The notes under the pieces are model-generated. The model did no database searches and was not told where the DNA came from. It was given only the letters and a program-made list of their open reading frames with translations. A stretch of DNA of 64,000 nucleotides. Origin: Acidimicrobiaceae bacterium. GTDB taxonomy: Bacteria; Actinomycetota; Acidimicrobiia; Acidimicrobiales; JAUTXP01. Shown here piece after piece: positions 60,596-64,000 of this stretch. The stretch covers positions 26,116-90,115 of the forward strand of contig JAUTXP010000007.1 of the NCBI GenBank assembly GCA_030837965.1. Reading direction: 5' to 3'. Both the position numbers and the translations under genes were made by a program. Each line of letters opens with the position of its first letter. Within the stretch, counting starts at the first letter, position 1.

Positions 60596-60989
60596 CGAGC
60601 AGCTCGACCACCACGTTGGTGGCCTTGACCGCGGCCACGGCCCGCACGCCCGGCTCCAGCCCCAATTCCTCGGCCGCCTCGGCGCTCATCAGCGACACCA
60701 TGCGGTGGGGCCCGGCCTGGACCTCGACCTGGGCCATGACCCCGTCCTTCACCACCCGGGTGACGATCCCGCTGAAGCGGTTCCTGGCCGACTGGGCCAC
60801 CACCGGCCCGAGGTCGGGCCGGGGCCCGGCCGCGTCCTGGAGGAACCGGGCCAGCGCCGCACCCGCAACCACTCGATGCCCGCCCTCTGTGCGCCGGGTG
60901 GGCAGTCGCCCGGCGTCGGCCCAGCGCCGCACGGTGTCCACGCTCACGTCCGCAAGTGCGGCAACTTCTCCCAGTCGAAACTCGCTCAC
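60588..60989 (-). CDS. Molybdate-responsive regulator: MerR-type HTH fused to TOBE/Mop domain
   Basis: The 133-residue protein has an N-terminal excisionase/MerR-like helix-turn-helix (FRLGEVAALADVSVDTVRRWADAGRLPTRRTEGGHRVV) and a C-terminal Mop domain (SARNRFSGIVTRVVKDGVMAQVEVQAGPHRMVSLMS). It should bind molybdate and control modABC just downstream. GTG 60989 is used. Confidence 0.88.
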   Translation of the reverse strand: MSEFRLGEVAALADVSVDTVRRWADAGRLPTRRTEGGHRVVAGAALARFLQDAAGPRPDLGPVVAQSARNRFSGIVTRVVKDGVMAQVEVQAGPHRMVSLMSAEAAEELGLEPGVRAVAAVKATNVVVELLGG

Positions 60990-61064
60990 GCGAGCATTTC
61001 TACCAAACAACGGCCGCATTCGCGATCGAGCGGACTGGCCCCCGCCCGACCCCAGCGCTACGCC

Positions 61065-61895
61065 CTACTCGCCCGGCGCCCGTCTGCGGGCCAATTCGCC
61101 CGCCACCACCAACGCCCCCCACAGGGCCAGCTCGGCGGGCACCAGCCGAGGCGCATAGCGCAGGTCGGCCAGTGAGGCCAGGACCCCGGCCCCCGCGCAC
61201 ACGACGGACGCGGCCACGGCCCGTCGGAGCCCGGCGGCCATGCCTGCCATGGCCAGCCAGCCGCCCAGGATGGCCACGGTCGCCAGCAGGTCGACCCAGC
61301 CGGGGTAGCTCTGCGGACTGGCCGCCGAAATGGGGCCGAGCACCGGCACCATCACCACGGCCCACATCCCGACCAGGGCCCAGCGGGTGCGGCTGGGCAC
61401 GGTCGAGCGCAGGTTCTCGGGCAGCACGGACCCGCGGCCCACGCCAGCCGCGTGCGACCGTCCGTGGCCCCGCTCTCGGGCCGCGCCGTCGAGCACGGCG
61501 AGGAGGCGGGGCACGCCCGACCACCACCACCGGGTGATGGTGATGCCGTGGTCGCCGTCTCCGAAGGACAGGCGCTGGGGGTTGGTGCGCACGTACTGCA
61601 AGGCGGCCAGCCACACCGTGCGCCGCGGGGCGAACGGGCCCGACGAGTGGACGACGCCGTTGGCCACCACGACCTTGGCCCCCGCCGCGTGCACGGCCGA
61701 TGCCCCCAGCAGGGCCACGTTGACCCAGTCCCAAAGCCCTCGCCCGCCGGTCACGGCCAGGAGCACGGCCCCGGCGCTGCACCCGACCAGCCACACCAGC
61801 CGAGGCCGCAGCACGAGCGCAGGCCCCGCCTCGGGATTATCAGGGCCACCAGAGTCGACCGGGCCGAAGGGGTCGACCGGCCCGCCGTCGCTCAT
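61065..61895 (-). CDS. Membrane protein with PH-like segment (276 aa)
   Basis: Two N-terminal helices (VWLVGCSAGAVLLAV; WVNVALLGASAVHAAGA) precede a soluble region (VVVANGVVHSSGPFAPRRTVWLAALQYVRTNPQRL) that resembles the bacterial PH domain of YdbT-like proteins, followed by four helices. An N-terminal Pro/Gly/Asp repeat is cytoplasmic or disordered. Function unknown. It is a single gene between the mod regulator and the ferredoxin. Confidence 0.7.
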   Translation of the reverse strand: MSDGGPVDPFGPVDSGGPDNPEAGPALVLRPRLVWLVGCSAGAVLLAVTGGRGLWDWVNVALLGASAVHAAGAKVVVANGVVHSSGPFAPRRTVWLAALQYVRTNPQRLSFGDGDHGITITRWWWSGVPRLLAVLDGAARERGHGRSHAAGVGRGSVLPENLRSTVPSRTRWALVGMWAVVMVPVLGPISAASPQSYPGWVDLLATVAILGGWLAMAGMAAGLRRAVAASVVCAGAGVLASLADLRYAPRLVPAELALWGALVVAGELARRRAPGE

Positions 61896-61956
61896 GCGCG
61901 ACGAAGCCCGCCCCCAAGGGCGGGCCCCGCGTTCGACCTCAGTGGGACGACGAGGC

Positions 61957-62193
61957 TCAGTCGACCTCGATGAAGATGCACTCGCCCGGGCACTCCTCGG
62001 CCGACTCGATGGTGGCCTCCTCCATGCCCGCAGGCACGTTGGCCAGACCCTCGGGGCCGCCCGGGGTGGAGAACACCTTGTCGCCCTCCTTCACATAGGC
62101 GAGCCCGTCGTCGAGGAGGGTGAAGACAGCGGGTGCGATCTCCTCGCAGAGACCGTCGCCAGTGCAGAGATCCTGATCGATCCAGACCTTCAT
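61957..62193 (-). CDS. Single-cluster ferredoxin with Asp in place of one Cys
   Basis: The 78-residue protein has [17 protein letters not shown] and [13 protein letters not shown]. The first motif is C-x2-D-x2-C, with Asp where the usual second Cys stands, as in 3Fe-4S or Asp-liganded ferredoxins that feed cytochromes P450. It carries electrons in the cytoplasm. It is divergent from the proteasomal ATPase gene. Confidence 0.9.
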   Translation of the reverse strand: MKVWIDQDLCTGDGLCEEIAPAVFTLLDDGLAYVKEGDKVFSTPGGPEGLANVPAGMEEATIESAEECPGECIFIEVD

Positions 62194-62279
62194 GGGACCT
62201 ACGCCTTCTCTCGCGCCTCACGCGCCTGGTGGGGGACTGGTGCCCGACGATGCGGGAAACCGCCGGCAACGTACCGGCC

Positions 62280-62297
62280 TTGACCAGGGTAGGTCAA
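62280..62297. promoter_or_regulatory. Operator-like inverted repeat upstream of the proteasomal ATPase gene
   Basis: TTGACC and GGTCAA are 6-bp arms separated by AGGGTA. The site is centred about 100 bp before the ATPase start and the same distance from the divergent ferredoxin start. TTGACC also resembles a -35 box, and a TATGGT -10-like hexamer is at 62359-62364. The nearly 200-bp gap is the longest promoter region in the window. Confidence 0.4.
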
Positions 62298-62387
62298 TTT
62301 CCACGGTACTTTCGGGTGAAACTCGCCACAATGCCGTTCCGTCCGAGAAGTACCGGTGTATGGTCGCCCGACGACGAGGGATGGGAG

Positions 62388-64000
62388 GTGGTCCCGACGG
62401 CCGATTCCGAGCAGCAGCGCCGGCTCGCCGCTTACGAACGTGAGGCGGCGGAGCTCCAAGAGCAAGCCAAAGTCCTCGAGGAAGAGGTCATCACCCTTCG
62501 CCGCCGGCTGCAAGAGGCACCGAAGCGGGTCAGGACGCTCGAAGAGAAGCTCCTCGAGACCAAGGGCCAGTTGGCCCAGGCCGTGTCGCAGAACGAGAAG
62601 CTCACCTACACGCTGCGAGAGGCGCGCGAGCACATCGCCGCCCTGCGCGAAGAGGTCGACAAGCTCACCCAGCCGCCCGCCGCCTACGGCAGCTTCCTCG
62701 GCCTGAACGACGACGGCAGCATCGACGTGTTCTCCGGCGGCCGCAAGATGCGCGTCGCCCTGCACCCCGAGATCGACGCGTCCGACCTGCGGCGGGGCCA
62801 GGAGGTCGTGCTCAACGAGTCGTTGAACGTGGTGCTGGCCCGCAGCGCCGAGCTGTCCGGCGAGGTCGTCACCCTCAAAGAGGTGTTGGACGACCATCGC
62901 AGGGCCTTGATCGTCGGACGGGCCGACGAAGAGCGCGTGGTGGAGCTGAGCGACGACCTGCTCGACGTCAAGCTCCGGGCGGGCGACACCGTGTTGATGG
63001 ACAGTCGCACCGGCCTGCTGCTCGAGAAGCTGCCCCGCCCCGAGGTGGAGGAGCTGGTCCTCGAAGAGGTGCCGGACATCTCCTACGAGGACGTGGGCGG
63101 CCTGGACTCGCAGATCGAGGCCATCACCGACGCGGTCGAGCTGCCGTTCGTGCACCGCGAGCTGTTCATCGAGCACAAGCTCCCCGCGCCCAAGGGCATC
63201 CTGCTGTACGGCCCGCCCGGCTGCGGCAAGACCCTCATCGCCAAGGCGGTGGCCAACTCGCTGGCCAAGAAGGTGGGCGAGGTCACGGGCGACAAGAACG
63301 CCCGCAGCTACTTCCTCAACATCAAGGGCCCCGAGCTGCTCAACAAGTACGTGGGCGAGACCGAGCGCCAGATCCGGCTCGTGTTCCAGCGGGCCAGGGA
63401 GAAGTCCGAGGAGGGCATGCCCGTCATCGTCTTCTTCGACGAGATGGACTCGCTGTTCCGCACCCGCGGCACCGGGATCAGCTCGGACATGGAGTCCACG
63501 ATCGTGCCGCAGCTCCTGGCCGAGATCGACGGCGTGGAGACGCTGAAGAACGTGATCGTGATCGGCGCCTCCAACCGCGAAGGCCTGATCGACCCGGCCA
63601 TCCTCCGCCCCGGCCGCCTCGACGTGAAGATCAAGATCGAGCGACCCGACGAGAACAGCGCGGCTCAGATCTTCGGCCGCTACCTCACCACGGACATCCC
63701 GCTGTCGGCCACGGAGGTCGAGAAGCTCGGCGGGGGCGATCCCGAGAAGTGCGTCCGAGCGATGATCGAGCGCACCGTCGAGGAGATGTACCGCGACGAC
63801 GAGGCGAACCAGTTCCTCGAGGTCACGTACCAGAACGGCGACAAAGAGATCATGTACTTCAAGGACTTCTCGTCCGGAGCCATGATCGAGAACGTCGTCC
63901 GGCGGGCGAAGAAGCTGGCCATCAAGCGCTTGATCGCAGGCGGCGAGAAGGGCATCTGCACCGAAGACCTCATCGCTTCGATCCACCAGGAGTACAAGGA
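62388..64000 (+). CDS. mpa: Proteasome-associated AAA+ ATPase (ARC/Mpa), runs off the window
   Basis: The visible 537 codons show an N-terminal coiled coil ([21 protein letters not shown] onward) that captures pupylated substrates, the OB domains, and the AAA+ core. The core has Walker A GPPGCGKT, Walker B VFFDEMDS, the ARC pore/[17 protein letters not shown] segment and RTRGTG. Identity to mycobacterial Mpa is high around [16 protein letters not shown]. The ATPase unfolds Pup-tagged proteins for the 20S proteasome. GTG 62388 is the only suitable start. The C-terminal end lies beyond the window. Confidence 0.94.
   Translation, partial: MVPTADSEQQRRLAAYEREAAELQEQAKVLEEEVITLRRRLQEAPKRVRTLEEKLLETKGQLAQAVSQNEKLTYTLREAREHIAALREEVDKLTQPPAAYGSFLGLNDDGSIDVFSGGRKMRVALHPEIDASDLRRGQEVVLNESLNVVLARSAELSGEVVTLKEVLDDHRRALIVGRADEERVVELSDDLLDVKLRAGDTVLMDSRTGLLLEKLPRPEVEELVLEEVPDISYEDVGGLDSQIEAITDAVELPFVHRELFIEHKLPAPKGILLYGPPGCGKTLIAKAVANSLAKKVGEVTGDKNARSYFLNIKGPELLNKYVGETERQIRLVFQRAREKSEEGMPVIVFFDEMDSLFRTRGTGISSDMESTIVPQLLAEIDGVETLKNVIVIGASNREGLIDPAILRPGRLDVKIKIERPDENSAAQIFGRYLTTDIPLSATEVEKLGGGDPEKCVRAMIERTVEEMYRDDEANQFLEVTYQNGDKEIMYFKDFSSGAMIENVVRRAKKLAIKRLIAGGEKGICTEDLIASIHQEYK

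Overview
The window is about 70 percent G+C, gene-dense and coding on both strands, with many 4-nt ATGA/GTGA stop-start overlaps and frequent GTG starts. It contains a proteasomal AAA+ ATPase (Mpa/ARC family), a fused F420-precursor (FO) synthase, OpcA, a MarP-type protease, a DUF3151 protein and a mycothiol-enzyme-like protein. Together these point to a free-living actinobacterium, most likely of the Acidimicrobiia type. That placement is an inference. I see no rRNA, tRNA, CRISPR array, insertion sequence or prophage.

Layout. 1-6.8 kb: acyl-CoA ligase, acetyltransferase, DNA glycosylase, tyrS, L,D-transpeptidase, HIT protein, DUF3151 and a methyltransferase. 6.8-12 kb: beta-carbonic anhydrase, a secreted metalloprotease, two divergent AI-2E-type permeases and RNase D. 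12-20 kb: secreted glycosidase-like protein, YihY, a PilT-like protein that has lost its ATPase residues, then a FIST sensor with a GAF-GGDEF-EAL protein. 20-26 kb: cysteine-rich protein, M20 peptidase and the glycolate oxidase set glcDEF. 26-33 kb: a DUF5317-MFS fusion, a membrane GGDEF-EAL gene behind a tiny leader-like ORF and hairpin, and a LOG-family protein. 33-37 kb: FO synthase with an MpaB-like (DUF2236) protein, and a cobalamin-binding-type protein. 37-46.6 kb: a complete pentose-phosphate block tkt-tal-pgi-gnd-zwf-opcA-pgl plus a lipoprotein. 46.6-51.6 kb: a second FIST protein, a TetR regulator, and a two-gene cassette pairing a deoxyribosyltransferase-like protein with a multi-pass membrane protein. 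51.6-58 kb: a collinear run from a thioesterase through dacB, small membrane proteins and a tRNA T-loop modification set (ThiS-like carrier, TtuA, TrmI) to a MarP protease. 58-61 kb: molybdate transport modABC with its regulator. 61-64 kb: membrane protein, ferredoxin and the start of the proteasomal ATPase.

Two features run through the whole window. The first is a family of 31-bp perfect or near-perfect palindromes, present in seven copies, plus a second 47-bp hairpin family in two copies. They lie between genes in divergent, tandem and convergent settings. The second is a set of TANNNT -10 boxes placed 12-16 nt before start codons, which implies widespread leaderless transcription and helps fix many starts.
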